NCBI RefSeq assembly: GCF_000772935.1
Contig: NZ_JPVR01000073.1
Span: 101,590-165,589 of the forward strand
Length of the DNA: 64,000 nt
Reading direction: 5' to 3'
Origin: Lysinibacillus boronitolerans JCM 21713 = 10a = NBRC 103108
GTDB taxonomy: Bacteria; Bacillota; Bacilli; Bacillales_A; Planococcaceae
A program made the translations under genes and the position numbers. The notes under the pieces are model-generated. The model did no database searches. It had not been told where the DNA came from and was given only the letters and a program-made list of their open reading frames with translations. Below are positions 8,406 through 17,842 of the stretch, piece after piece. The stretch's first letter is position 1. Each line of letters starts with the position of its first letter.

Positions 8406-9779
8406 TTATTCTATAGAATCTTTGCTGTATCGGTTTTTACCAATACCAAATACATAGTAGCTAATTGTTACGAGAACTAAGAAAATAATGCCCACTATTA
8501 ATGACACGCGTGTATCATCATTGAACCACATGCCGACTAGTACCATGATTAAAAAGATAATGGTTACATAGTTTGTAATCGGTGCGAACGGCATTTTGAA
8601 AGGATGCTTTGCTAGCTGCGCTCCCTTTGCTTTTCTAAAACGAATTTGACTTATTAAAATGATAAACCATGGAATCATCCCTGGTAAAACACTTGCACTA
8701 TACACATAAACAAATAAGTTTTCAGGGGCTATATAACTTAGGATAACACCTATGACTAATCCAACTAGTACACCCGCTGTTCCAAATAAAGGCACGCCAT
8801 TACTAGAAAGCTTAGCGAAAAATTTTGGTGCTTGACCATTCATAGCAAGAGTATATAACATACGTCCAGCACTATAAATTCCACTGTTACACCCTGACAT
8901 CGCCGCTGTGATGACGACGAAATTAATAATACCTGCAGCAGCTGTGATACCCACCTTAGCAAATGTCGCCACGAAAGGACTACCAATTGTGCCAAGCTCA
9001 TCCCAAGGATACACTGTAACAATAACAAAAATTGCACCGATATAGAAAATTAAAATACGCCAAATAATGCTTTGGATGGCATTGGTAATCGTTTGTTGAG
9101 GATTCTTTGCTTCACCTGCTGTAATCCCAATAAGCTCCACCCCTTGATAGGCAGCAACGACTAAAGATAAGGCAAAGAAGAAGCCTGTCCAACCACCCGT
9201 AAAGAAACCACCGTGACGCCACAGATTAGATAAGCCTATTGCTATCCCATCATTGCCAAAGCCAAAGAAGATGAGTCCGACGCCTGCAATAATCATTAAA
9301 ATAATTGTAACGATTTTAATCATCGCAAACCAAAATTCAAATTCACCAAATGATTTGACAGATATGAAGTTCGCCACACCTAAAATCACCATTGCAATTA
9401 AACCAGGTATCCAAGCTGGTAATTCTGGATACCAATATTGCATATACGTTCCTACTGCTATAATTTCAGACATCCCAACAATAACCCATTGGAACCAGTT
9501 ACTCCACGCTGTTAAATACCCTGCTAAAGGATGAATATATTTATAGCCAAATGTGGCAAAAGAGCCTGTACTTGGCTCCATATAAAGCATCTCACCCATT
9601 GCCCTCATAATGAAAAAAATAAAAATACCTGCAATACCATAGGCAAGGAGTACAGAAGGTCCTGTCCATTGAATAGCACTTGCTGAGCCCATAAATAGCC
9701 CTACACCAATCGTACCGCCAAGTGCAATCATTTGAATATGACGTGCTTCTAATCCTCTTTTCAATTCCTTATTGGCCAC
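8406..9779 (-). CDS. Amino acid permease (APC superfamily, AAT family)
   Basis: 457 residues, twelve predicted helices, the normal length for GabP/RocE/AapA-like proton-coupled permeases. The start region [20 protein letters not shown] is the classic AAT signature, with GTIGVGLF forming the unwound part of helix 1. Later motifs include [43 protein letters not shown] and [14 protein letters not shown]. Substrate preference cannot be fixed; GABA, alanine/glycine and other neutral amino acids are all known for close relatives. It is monocistronic, downstream of a long AT-rich upstream region that also contains a GC-rich repeat. Confidence 0.93.
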   Translation of the reverse strand: MANKELKRGLEARHIQMIALGGTIGVGLFMGSASAIQWTGPSVLLAYGIAGIFIFFIMRAMGEMLYMEPSTGSFATFGYKYIHPLAGYLTAWSNWFQWVIVGMSEIIAVGTYMQYWYPELPAWIPGLIAMVILGVANFISVKSFGEFEFWFAMIKIVTIILMIIAGVGLIFFGFGNDGIAIGLSNLWRHGGFFTGGWTGFFFALSLVVAAYQGVELIGITAGEAKNPQQTITNAIQSIIWRILIFYIGAIFVIVTVYPWDELGTIGSPFVATFAKVGITAAAGIINFVVITAAMSGCNSGIYSAGRMLYTLAMNGQAPKFFAKLSSNGVPLFGTAGVLVGLVIGVILSYIAPENLFVYVYSASVLPGMIPWFIILISQIRFRKAKGAQLAKHPFKMPFAPITNYVTIIFLIMVLVGMWFNDDTRVSLIVGIIFLVLVTISYYVFGIGKNRYSKDSIE

Positions 9780-9991
9780 TCCATAACGCCTCTTTTCTGA
9801 TGTAATTTCTACGTTGACTATCCTTTAAAAAGCATAAACAATTATTCTAAAAAAGACAAATGTATTTTTAGGAAAAACAAAAATTAATGATAATTTGATA
9901 GTTTCAGCAAATTGCCCTCTTTTATTTCATAAAACTCTGAAAATTCACTCCTTTAAATTTTATTTCACAAAAGTAATTGATTATCAAAAGG

Positions 9992-10102
9992 ATATAGCGC
10001 CACAGATGAGACTCTTGAGCGAACGCGAGTGAAGCGGCTCATCGAACGCTGGCGGAACGGAAAGCAACCCCACTCTTTGCCAAAAAATCTTTTTCTGCTA
10101 TA
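9992..10102. repeat. GC-rich intergenic element with nested inverted repeats
   Basis: In the 416-bp gap 9780-10195 an abrupt GC-rich block (about 10000-10075) sits in AT-rich DNA. TATAGC at 9993-9998 is mirrored by GCTATA at 10097-10102, GATGAG at 10005-10010 by CTCATC at 10038-10043, and GAACGC is directly repeated at 10021 and 10044. No frame of any length crosses it. It resembles the dispersed intergenic repeats of Bacillaceae genomes, but only one copy lies in this window. The rest of the gap looks like promoter DNA for the permease. Confidence 0.5.
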
Positions 10103-10150
10103 GATACGATTTTTTTGCTCAATCCATCCCTTTAATACAAGGAAAACACA

Positions 10151-10190
10151 AAAAACTCTATTCCCAATTTAACGAAAGGAATAGAGTTTA
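10151..10190 (-). terminator. Terminator of the pyrimidine degradation operon
   Basis: Stem AAACTCTATTCC/GGAATAGAGTTT with a loop of about 12 nt and six T on the minus strand, just after the 69-residue gene, so that gene belongs to the operon. Confidence 0.88.
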
Positions 10191-10195
10191 CGTCT

Positions 10196-10405
10196 TTATT
10201 GTAGTAATGTTTGTTCCTGTAATTTTGCAGAGAAGTATTTACGTGCATCTGCTGTTAGAATTTGTAGCAATGTCACTTCTTCTTGACGAGCAAATTCTAC
10301 AAACATCCCACTTAAATTCTCGTAGACATATTTGATTTTAAAGCCACTATCTAAATAATGATCTACTTTTTGAATTTCCTCTGTGCTTTGTTGGAATTCA
10401 GACAT
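10196..10405 (-). CDS. Small conserved-looking protein, last gene of the pyrimidine operon
   Basis: 69 residues, acidic overall, mostly predicted helical, without signal peptide, cysteines or known motif. Its ATG has a good GAGGTGATGGC site, it follows the NCS1 permease gene by 45 bp, and the operon terminator comes right after it. These facts support a real gene despite its size. I do not recognise a family. The position next to a transporter would suit a small accessory or regulatory protein for uptake or for the dehydrogenase, but this is a guess. Confidence 0.7.
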   Translation of the reverse strand: MSEFQQSTEEIQKVDHYLDSGFKIKYVYENLSGMFVEFARQEEVTLLQILTADARKYFSAKLQEQTLLQ

Positions 10406-10450
10406 GCCATCACCTCACCTTCTTTTGAAAATGTCTTGATGTTGTCTCTC

Positions 10451-11965
10451 TTACTCGGCACCCTTCATCTCTAACAGAGGATCTGGTTGCTCCACCAGTT
10501 CATCTTCATCTGGGACCGCCGCTGGAGCTGCTGGTTGGCCAAATATTTCGTCTAAATTATGTCCGACTGTAATACCTAAATATTTTGCATCGCTTGGATC
10601 ATCTAGCTCAGCTTGTGGATACTTTTTAAACCACCAATACTTCGCTAATACATAATATACAATCGCCCCTACAGCGAACCCTACTAAAGAAGAGTAAGTT
10701 GAAAAAATATTGGCCACTGCACCGCCGATTACCCAGGCGATTAACCCAGCCATATTAAAGCCCTTATAATATTTAAATTGCCCGTCTAATTCATAAAGCT
10801 CTTTTACATGTACGCGCCGTTTACGAATCAGGTAGTAATCAGCAAATAAGATCCCTACAATCGCTGTTAAAATACCGCCAATGATTAATAGGACATTGAC
10901 CATGACATCAAATAGACTCCAAGGCTGTGCAAGAATACCAATAATCCCCGCAATCACAACCCCTACCCAGAATGGCACTTTCGGTCCACCGATATTAGAG
11001 AAAATAGTAGCTGCTGGGACAACGTTGGCAGAGGTATTTGTCGACCATTGTGCTAATACAATCATCAGCAATAGAATCCCAAGAATAAAGCCGCTTGCAC
11101 TTTGCTGTAAGGCATTAATTGGATCTGCCGATGCAACTGCCATATAGCAAACAGCACCAATTGTCACAATGAATGTATTTGTGATGGGCATGACAATTAA
11201 AGAGCCTACAAGCTGTGTTTTATTACGCTTGAACCAATTACGCTCATTTTTAGGTGCCTTAAAGAATCGGGACAAGGACGGCATATCAGCTGCTAGTGTT
11301 GCCCAAAAGCCCATATTTGCCATCACCACTACCATAAAGGCGGTAAAAGCAGCGAAGCCTGTTGTTGGGGTTTCCACCCACGTCCAAATATTTTTCCCCT
11401 GAGATGTTGCATTATCTGCCAATGTGTAATACATCCAACAAGAAATTAAAATAATGACAGGGGCTGCTAAATCAGCAAAGCGCTCAATGGATTTAATACC
11501 GAGTGATGTATTAAAGAGTTGAAGTGCTGCAAACACAAGGAAGCAAATAAACCAATTATCAAAGCCAAACAATAAATTTAAAATTCCGTTTATTGCTAAT
11601 GCACCAAAATACGTATTCAAACCAAACCAACAGGCAGCTGTAACACCACGTACAAGGGAAGGTATATGCGTACCGAATGTGCCAAATGGTGCGCGCATAT
11701 AAACAGGGAAAGATAATCCATGCTCTATGCCGATATCACCAATTAACGTCATAAAGACGCCGATTAAACAAGAACCTACCAATGTTGCCACAATCACCAT
11801 TGGTAAGGATAAATTCATGATAGCCGAACCACCAATGGCAAAAGCCGCTAATACAATTGCCATTCCTATCCAAATCACTGCAAAACCAAATGTTCCAATA
11901 TTTCTTTGTTGATGTGTCACTGGAAGTAAATCTGGGGATTTTAAATAATTCCCTTCACGTTCCAT
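10451..11965 (-). CDS. NCS1-family nucleobase/hydantoin permease
   Basis: 504 residues from the ATG seven bases after AAGGAGAG. Twelve helices with the NCS1 pattern: an N-terminal RNIGTFGFAVIWIGMAIVL segment, SFPVYMRAPFGTFGTHIPSLVRGVTAACWFGLNTYFGA in helices 2-3, and the NTSANVVPAATIFSNI stretch in the middle. The family contains Mhp1 (hydantoin), PucI (allantoin) and CodB/FurA-type uracil or cytosine transporters. Its place between preA and the operon end makes uracil, thymine or dihydropyrimidine/hydantoin uptake the likely role. The extended charged C-tail (about 35 residues, rich in Asp, Glu, Pro and Ala) lies inside the cell. Confidence 0.92.
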   Translation of the reverse strand: MEREGNYLKSPDLLPVTHQQRNIGTFGFAVIWIGMAIVLAAFAIGGSAIMNLSLPMVIVATLVGSCLIGVFMTLIGDIGIEHGLSFPVYMRAPFGTFGTHIPSLVRGVTAACWFGLNTYFGALAINGILNLLFGFDNWFICFLVFAALQLFNTSLGIKSIERFADLAAPVIILISCWMYYTLADNATSQGKNIWTWVETPTTGFAAFTAFMVVVMANMGFWATLAADMPSLSRFFKAPKNERNWFKRNKTQLVGSLIVMPITNTFIVTIGAVCYMAVASADPINALQQSASGFILGILLLMIVLAQWSTNTSANVVPAATIFSNIGGPKVPFWVGVVIAGIIGILAQPWSLFDVMVNVLLIIGGILTAIVGILFADYYLIRKRRVHVKELYELDGQFKYYKGFNMAGLIAWVIGGAVANIFSTYSSLVGFAVGAIVYYVLAKYWWFKKYPQAELDDPSDAKYLGITVGHNLDEIFGQPAAPAAVPDEDELVEQPDPLLEMKGAE

Positions 11966-12090
11966 AATGTTTCTCTCCTTTTTTTCTAATTTCCGTGACA
12001 ACCTACTTGAAGTGCCTTCCTTCACCCAAAAATGCTGAAGGAAGGTGGAATTTCGATTTTAATCTTTATTCAAAATTGAACATAGGTGCT

Positions 12091-13353
12091 TTATTTTGAT
12101 AGACTGCTCAGAAGTGATTGGCGTTCATTCCATGTCATTGATGGAATTGTGGATGGACGTTCAACCATTGAAATGGCGCCATCGACAGGACAAACAATTG
12201 AGCATAAATTACAGCCTACACAGTCTTCCTCACGAACCTTTAGCATTGGACGACCATCCTCCGTATAAAGGTCAATACATTGATGGGATGTATCCTCACA
12301 AGCAATATGGCATTTATTGCAATTAATACAAACATCATTATTAATTTCTGCAACAATTTTATAATTTAAATCTAAATCACCCCAGTTTGAATACCTTTGC
12401 ACAGAGCGACCAACTAAATCCATGACTGAAGCTAGACCTTTCTCATCTAAGTAGTTATTCAGCCCATCAATCATATCCTCCACAATACTAAAGCCATGAT
12501 GCATTGCTGCTGTACAAACCTGTACGCCTGTCGCACCCATTAGGATAAATTCCGCTGCATCTTGCCAATTGGAGATCCCCCCAATGCCGGAAATCGGTAC
12601 ATTGACTAATGGATTACGAGCACATTCTGCAACCATGTTCAGTGCAATTGGTTTAACCGCTGGGCCACAATAGCCCCCATGAGCTCCTTTGCCAGCCACA
12701 TGTGGTATGGTATTCCAAGAGTCTAAATCAACACCTGCTAAACTATTAATCGTATTGATCATACTCACAGCATCTGCGCCACCTCGTGTTGCCGCTTCGG
12801 CCGTCACGGTAATATCCGTAATGTTTGGCGTTAGTTTAACAATGACAGGTGTACGTGCCGCTTCCTTTACCCAGTACGTTTGTTTTTCCACCAATTCAGG
12901 GACTTGACCAGAGGCAGAACCCATGCCTCGTTCTGCCATCCCATGTGGACAACCAAAATTAAGCTCAAGACCATCAACCCCCACATCTTCTACTCGTTTG
13001 ACAATTTCATGCCATTTTTCTTGCTTTGGTTCCACCATTAACGAGGCAATAATTGCGTGATTAGGAAATTTCTTTTTCGTCTCATAAATTTCTTGTAAAT
13101 TCACTTCTAATGGCCGATCCGTAATTAATTCAATATTATTAAAACCTGCCACACGTTGGCCATTATAGCTAACGGCTGCAAAACGGGAAGACACATTTAA
13201 AATCGGTTCTCCTAACGTTTTCCAGACTGCGCCACCCCAGCCCGCTTCAAATGCACGCTGTACTTGATAGCCTGAATTCGTTGGTGGAGCAGATGCTAGC
13301 CAAAATGGATTCGGCGATTTGATACCCGCTAAATTAATGCGTAAGTCTGCCAT
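12091..13353 (-). CDS. preA: NAD-dependent dihydropyrimidine dehydrogenase, catalytic subunit PreA
   Basis: 420 residues. Residues about 1-310 are an FMN-binding TIM barrel of the dihydroorotate-dehydrogenase type (LAGIKSPNPFWLASAPP, LNFGCPHGM, VIVKLTPN, GIGGI near the phosphate-binding end). The C-terminal part carries two ferredoxin-type 4Fe-4S motifs, CINCNKCHIAC and CVGCNLCSIVCP. With PreT it reduces uracil and thymine to the 5,6-dihydro forms, the first step of the reductive route; the reverse reaction is also known. ATG after GAGGGGGAAC. It follows preT by a 188-bp spacer with unusual secondary structure. Confidence 0.95.
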   Translation of the reverse strand: MADLRINLAGIKSPNPFWLASAPPTNSGYQVQRAFEAGWGGAVWKTLGEPILNVSSRFAAVSYNGQRVAGFNNIELITDRPLEVNLQEIYETKKKFPNHAIIASLMVEPKQEKWHEIVKRVEDVGVDGLELNFGCPHGMAERGMGSASGQVPELVEKQTYWVKEAARTPVIVKLTPNITDITVTAEAATRGGADAVSMINTINSLAGVDLDSWNTIPHVAGKGAHGGYCGPAVKPIALNMVAECARNPLVNVPISGIGGISNWQDAAEFILMGATGVQVCTAAMHHGFSIVEDMIDGLNNYLDEKGLASVMDLVGRSVQRYSNWGDLDLNYKIVAEINNDVCINCNKCHIACEDTSHQCIDLYTEDGRPMLKVREEDCVGCNLCSIVCPVDGAISMVERPSTIPSMTWNERQSLLSSLSK

Positions 13354-13393
13354 ATAAGTTCCCCCTCTATCCGTACTAACAATCTTTTGTCAA

Positions 13394-13531
13394 CTGAAAG
13401 CATAGTGCCAGATACAGGCTGTATGACCATCATTTCAAAACATCGAATCATGTATTCTTTCAGATGGGGGATTAACAGCCTGTAAAAACCCGATTGGTGA
13501 ATCTATCAATCAGTGGAGCCTCCACTGATTG
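13394..13531 (-). other. Structured spacer between preT and preA
   Basis: The 188-bp spacer has no reading frame but several complementary segments: CTGAAAG (13394-13400) with CTTTCAG (13457-13463), TACAGGCTGT (13413-13422) with ACAGCCTGTA (13475-13484), and an 11-bp perfect hairpin with a 3-nt loop at 13507-13531. The first two pairs interleave, so they could form a pseudoknot or alternate with one another. No T-run follows the hairpin, so it is not a typical terminator. It may protect or process the operon mRNA, or tune preA translation. Confidence 0.5.
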
Positions 13532-13541
13532 AAGGTTCACT

Positions 13542-14909
13542 TTATGCAATCTCACTTGGTTTTCTTAAGCGTTCATGAATCTTATATGCTGCATCTTTTC
13601 CTTGCTGTACAGCGGTCACTACCATCGCTTCACCCTGTCCATTGCCAAAGACAACATCTCCACATGCAAATACCTTGTCATTGGACGTTTGCATTGTTGT
13701 CTCATCAATATCGACAACACCATTTGTATGAGCTAAACCAAAGGCTTCAATTAACGATACAAAACGAGTTTGCCCGATGGCTTTAATAACAGCATCCACT
13801 TCAATGATAAAATTGGAGCCCTTAACTTCTTCTGGGCGTTGTCGACCATCAGGACCCGCCTCACCGAGCTTCATTTTCACACATTCAATCCCTGTCACCT
13901 TACCTGCTTCATCGCCGATAATTTTCTTTGGTGCCGTTAGCCATTTAAATTCCACGCCATCCTGCTTGGCAAATTCATACTCAAATTTGTATGCCGTCAT
14001 TTCTTTTTGTGTTCTTCTATAAAGAATTTGTACATTGTCTGCGCCTAAACGTACCGCACTTGTAGCACCGTCAATCGCCGTGTTTCCAGCACCGATTACA
14101 GCTACCCGTTTCCCTACAATATCATTTGTAAGCGGTCCCATTTTTGTTTTTCGAATAAACTCAATTGCATCATGTACCCCTTCTAAATCTTCCCCGTCAA
14201 TGCCCAGATTCGGGACAGCACCCATGCCAACAGCTAAAATCACACTATCATAGTGCGCCAAAATTTCATCAGCAGAAATATCCACACCTACAGCTGTATT
14301 CGTTTGAATGTCCACCCCGAGCTGTTCAATCTGCTCGACTTCCCAATCTACCACATCATTTGGTAATCGAAACGCTACAATTCCATAGCTTCCTAAGCCA
14401 CCAGCCTTTGCTTCAGCCTCATAGATAGTTACTTGATAGCCTAAGCGACTGAGTTCACGTGCTGCCGACAAACCAGCAGGACCTGCCCCTACAATGGCTA
14501 CTTTCTGTCCATTATGTGGACCTGCCTTAAATAGCTGAGCATTGGTTTCCATTGCCCAATCCGTTGCATAACGTTGTAACTCACCAATTTTAATGGGCTT
14601 TGTTGAAGAATTTAAGACACACGCCCCTTCACACAGTTCTTCCGTTGGACAAACTCTTGCACAGCTTGCACCAATTGGGTTTGCTTCTAATATAGTCGTC
14701 GCAGAACCCTTCATATTACCAGATGCAATTTTTTTTATGAAATTTGGTATTTGAATACTTGTTGGACATGCTTTAATACATGGTGCGTCGTAGCAATACA
14801 AACAACGATTGGCTTCCTCAATAGCCTCATTTTTTGTCATCTTACCTTTTAATTCTACAAAATTACGTCTAAGCTGCACGGTCATTGCATTTTCTTGAAT
14901 CGGAGCCAT
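13542..14909 (-). CDS. preT: NAD-dependent dihydropyrimidine dehydrogenase, electron-transfer subunit PreT
   Basis: 455 residues from the ATG eight bases after GAGGGGG; a GTG two codons upstream is too close to that site. It is a GltD-like flavoprotein: N-terminal iron-sulfur region with CLYCYDAPCIKACP and CARVCPTEELCEGAC, FAD-binding GAGPAGLSAAREL near residue 135, NAD(P)-binding GAGNTAIDGATSAVRLGA in the second half and a C-terminal FACGDVVFG FAD motif. PreT passes electrons from NADH to PreA. It lies 100 bp after the dihydropyrimidinase gene, with a hairpin in between. Confidence 0.94.
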   Translation of the reverse strand: MAPIQENAMTVQLRRNFVELKGKMTKNEAIEEANRCLYCYDAPCIKACPTSIQIPNFIKKIASGNMKGSATTILEANPIGASCARVCPTEELCEGACVLNSSTKPIKIGELQRYATDWAMETNAQLFKAGPHNGQKVAIVGAGPAGLSAARELSRLGYQVTIYEAEAKAGGLGSYGIVAFRLPNDVVDWEVEQIEQLGVDIQTNTAVGVDISADEILAHYDSVILAVGMGAVPNLGIDGEDLEGVHDAIEFIRKTKMGPLTNDIVGKRVAVIGAGNTAIDGATSAVRLGADNVQILYRRTQKEMTAYKFEYEFAKQDGVEFKWLTAPKKIIGDEAGKVTGIECVKMKLGEAGPDGRQRPEEVKGSNFIIEVDAVIKAIGQTRFVSLIEAFGLAHTNGVVDIDETTMQTSNDKVFACGDVVFGNGQGEAMVVTAVQQGKDAAYKIHERLRKPSEIA

Positions 14910-14958
14910 TTCCACATCCCCCTCATGTGTTCATTTTTTCCAATACTCTAATTACGAA

Positions 14959-14993
14959 ACCGATTGCTTTGCTCTCCAGTCAAAACAATCGGT
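14959..14993 (-). repeat. Hairpin in the dihydropyrimidinase-preT spacer
   Basis: Perfect 8-bp stem ACCGATTG/CAATCGGT with a 19-nt loop, between two genes of the same operon and without a T-run. It is a possible mRNA-processing or stability element. Confidence 0.4.
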
Positions 14994-15009
14994 CCTATCC
15001 TACAGGAAG

Positions 15010-16413
15010 CTAAATGTTTAGTGCTTCCGCAGCTACTGTTTTTAATGGACGTTTAATGTATCGCCCACTGCCAAGTACCCCTACAAATTCTTTATTTTTA
15101 ATGACATATTCCCCACGTACGAGTACACTAACAGGCTCACCTGTTACCTCCCAGCCTTCATATGGGTTATAGTCCACATTCATATGGTGTGTTTTAGCCG
15201 AAATTTGGCGCTGTGCCTCTGGGTCAAAAATGACGATATCCGCATCTGAACCAATTGCAATCGTTCCTTTTTGCGGGAATAAGCCAAATATTTTTGCGGC
15301 ACTAGTAGAGATCATATCAACAAATTCATTGATGGAAATTCTACCTTTTGCCACGCCCTCTGAGTATAAAATACTGAAGCGGTCTTCAATGAATGGCCCG
15401 CCATTTGGAATTTTCGAGAAATCATTTAAGCCTAGCTGCTTTTTACCCTTAAAGCTAAAGGAGCATTGGTCTGAGCCGATTGTCTGAAGCTGTTTCGCCT
15501 TTAAGGCATTCCATAAATGTTCCTGATGATATTTAGGTCGAAGTGGAGGTGACCAAACATATTTGGCTCCCTCAAAGCCAGGTTGTGCTAATGCTGATTG
15601 ATCGAGCGTTAAATACGGTGGACAAGTTTCACCATAAACATCATAGCCCTTCTCACGGGCAGCGATAATTTCATCTACCGCTTCTTTACATGTCACATGC
15701 ACCACATAGAGCTTCGCACCAGCTATATGAGCTAATTCGATAGCACGCTTTGTTGCCTCGCCCTCCAATTCAGCTGGACGAGTCAGTGCATGATAGATGG
15801 GTTCCTTATGTCCTGCACGTCTTGCTTCCTCTACTAGTTCATCAATAACAGAGCCATTTTCACAATGGACCATCACAAGCGCACCGAGATCCTTGGCGAT
15901 TTTAAAGGCTTTAAATAGTGTACGATCTGTCGCTTGAAATTCTTTTGCATACGCCATAAAAACTTTTACAGAGGTAATGCCCTCTTGCTCCAATAGCTGC
16001 GGTAATTCGGCTTCGGTTTCAGGTGTTAAATCACCAATCATCAAGTGGAAGCCATAGTCAATAGCTGACTTTCCTTTTGCCTTGTCATGCCATTTCTCTA
16101 CTGCTGTCGATAATTTTTCTTCCCCTGCTGTTAAGCAGAAATCTAAAATAGTAGTTGTCCCACCAAAAGCTGCTGCAATGGTGCCTGATTTCCAATCATC
16201 ATCTGTCACCGTATTATTAAATGGCATGTCTAAATGCGTATGGGGATCAATGCCACCAGGCAATACGTACTTGCCTGTAGCATCAATAATTTCAGCGCCA
16301 GCATCCGTTAAATTTTGTCCAATTTGAACAATTTTACCGTTATCAATTAAAATATCTGCCTCAAATACATCAGCAGCTGTTGCTACTCTTCCACCTTTAA
16401 TGATTTTTTTCAC
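15010..16413 (-). CDS. Dihydropyrimidinase (hydantoinase)
   Basis: 467 residues from a GTG behind GAAGGGTGAGAGG; this gives the usual VKKIIKGG start, and an earlier GTG adds only four residues. It is a cyclic amidohydrolase of the urease superfamily: HTHLDMPF metal site near residue 56, TSVKVFMAY with the lysine expected to be carbamylated, MVHCENG, VVHVTCKEA and SDQCSF supplying further ligands and the catalytic Asp. It opens dihydrouracil to N-carbamoyl-beta-alanine (and dihydrothymine to the aminoisobutyrate analogue). Second gene of the operon; the genes on either side perform the preceding and following steps. Confidence 0.94.
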   Translation of the reverse strand: MKKIIKGGRVATAADVFEADILIDNGKIVQIGQNLTDAGAEIIDATGKYVLPGGIDPHTHLDMPFNNTVTDDDWKSGTIAAAFGGTTTILDFCLTAGEEKLSTAVEKWHDKAKGKSAIDYGFHLMIGDLTPETEAELPQLLEQEGITSVKVFMAYAKEFQATDRTLFKAFKIAKDLGALVMVHCENGSVIDELVEEARRAGHKEPIYHALTRPAELEGEATKRAIELAHIAGAKLYVVHVTCKEAVDEIIAAREKGYDVYGETCPPYLTLDQSALAQPGFEGAKYVWSPPLRPKYHQEHLWNALKAKQLQTIGSDQCSFSFKGKKQLGLNDFSKIPNGGPFIEDRFSILYSEGVAKGRISINEFVDMISTSAAKIFGLFPQKGTIAIGSDADIVIFDPEAQRQISAKTHHMNVDYNPYEGWEVTGEPVSVLVRGEYVIKNKEFVGVLGSGRYIKRPLKTVAAEALNI

Positions 16414-16457
16414 TATGCCTCTCACCCTTCATCACAAAATTAGAGAATGCTTGATAG

Positions 16458-17702
16458 TTAATGCAGTGTATATGTTTCGCCCATACTAAACTTCGTTTGT
16501 AGCGTTAACACCGTTTCCAATAAAATATCTGCGCCCTTTGCACAATCTTCAAAGGCTGTTTCCTCTTCTTCACAATGACTCTTTCCTTGAATACTTGGAA
16601 CAAAAATCATCGCGGAAGGAACCATACTTGCCATATACTGTGCATCATGTCCAGCGCCACTAAACATACGAAGAGATGAATAGCCAAAGCTTTGACAAGC
16701 TCTTTCTACTTCATTACAAATCGCACTATCAAAATACACGGTATCCCTGCCCCATAACTTGACAGGCTGAATATGGCATCCGCCTGCTGTCTCTGGAAGC
16801 GCGTTGAGAATATCCTCAACCTGTTGCATGACCTCTGGTTTCTGGTGACGTGAATCAATTGTAAATGTCACCTTATTTGGGATGACAGTATGAATATTCG
16901 GGGAAACATTCATACGACCAAAAGTAAAAACAAGTTGTTCGTCAATTTTTCCTAATTGCTCATATAGCTCTGTAATGATGGTCGATGCCACAATCATCGG
17001 GTCTTTACGCATTGACATTGGTGTTGTACCTGCATGGTTTGATTGCCCACTAATTGTAATTTCATAGCAGACCATGCCTAGTACACCCTCAACCACACCA
17101 ATTTCCTGCTGTTTTGCTTCTAATACTGGCCCTTGTTCAATATGCAATTCGATATAAGCAAGTGCTTCCTTCAGACGATTGGCTTGCTCTCCCTCATAGC
17201 CACTTGCTTGTAAAGCTTCTTGAAAACGTATGCCATGTTTATCTGTGGATTGTAGCATTTTTTCTTTGTCGAATTTCGAGGTGATAACGCCTGAACTCAT
17301 CATGGCTGGATCAAAACGTGCCCCTTCTTCATTCGTGAAATTGATAATCGTAAGTGGAATGTCCACCTCAATATCATTTTCCTTTATTGTTCGAATGGCC
17401 TCGATCGCTGTTAGTACACCTAACACGCCATCAAATCTTCCACCTTTTTCAACTGAATCTAGATGGGAACCCATGACAATGGGTGGCACATTTTTTTTGC
17501 CAGGGAGAGTGGCATAGATGTTGCCCATATCGTCCACCTGGATAGCCATCCCTAACGCTTTGCAACACTCACAAAAATAGTTTCTTGCTAATACATCCTC
17601 ATTCGAAAGAGACAAACGTGTGACGCCACCATTTTCAGTGGCTCCAAATTGACTAAATTGTTCAATTAACTCTTGCAATCGTCTACTATTACATTTATAC
17701 AT
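16458..17702 (-). CDS. M20-family N-carbamoyl-beta-alanine amidohydrolase (beta-ureidopropionase)
   Basis: 414 residues from the ATG eight bases after GAGAGG; the frame is open 36 bp further upstream. It belongs to the Zn-dependent AllC/HyuC/UacF branch of peptidase family M20: MGSHLDSV, FDGVLGVLTA, NEEGARF and IELHIEQGPVLE contain the di-metal ligands, GQSNHAGTTPM lies in the dimerisation domain, and GAGHDAQYMAS gives the last His. Relatives act on allantoate or N-carbamoyl amino acids. The genes around it, together with a malonate semialdehyde branch, point to N-carbamoyl-beta-alanine, releasing beta-alanine, CO2 and ammonia. It is the promoter-proximal gene of the operon. Confidence 0.92.
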   Translation of the reverse strand: MYKCNSRRLQELIEQFSQFGATENGGVTRLSLSNEDVLARNYFCECCKALGMAIQVDDMGNIYATLPGKKNVPPIVMGSHLDSVEKGGRFDGVLGVLTAIEAIRTIKENDIEVDIPLTIINFTNEEGARFDPAMMSSGVITSKFDKEKMLQSTDKHGIRFQEALQASGYEGEQANRLKEALAYIELHIEQGPVLEAKQQEIGVVEGVLGMVCYEITISGQSNHAGTTPMSMRKDPMIVASTIITELYEQLGKIDEQLVFTFGRMNVSPNIHTVIPNKVTFTIDSRHQKPEVMQQVEDILNALPETAGGCHIQPVKLWGRDTVYFDSAICNEVERACQSFGYSSLRMFSGAGHDAQYMASMVPSAMIFVPSIQGKSHCEEEETAFEDCAKGADILLETVLTLQTKFSMGETYTLH

Positions 17703-17786
17703 ATGCAAGTCCTCTCTTTCACAGTAGTTAATAAACATTCTAAAATAGATAAAATTTGTGAGATATGGATAGTAAACTAAAAAAAT

Positions 17787-17802
17787 ATGTGCAACTGCAC
17801 AT
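17787..17802. promoter_or_regulatory. Candidate operator in the divergent pyrimidine promoter region
   Basis: ATGTGCA-AC-TGCACAT, a perfect 7-bp inverted repeat, sits between the two divergent transcription units, 40 bp before the pucR-type start. A single TGTGCA half-site recurs at 19108-19113 before the aminotransferase gene. The binding protein is inferred to be the adjacent PucR-type regulator. Confidence 0.55.
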
Positions 17803-17842
17803 CATATATGGTAAGTTATGTTCATAATTAAGGGGGGGAAGT

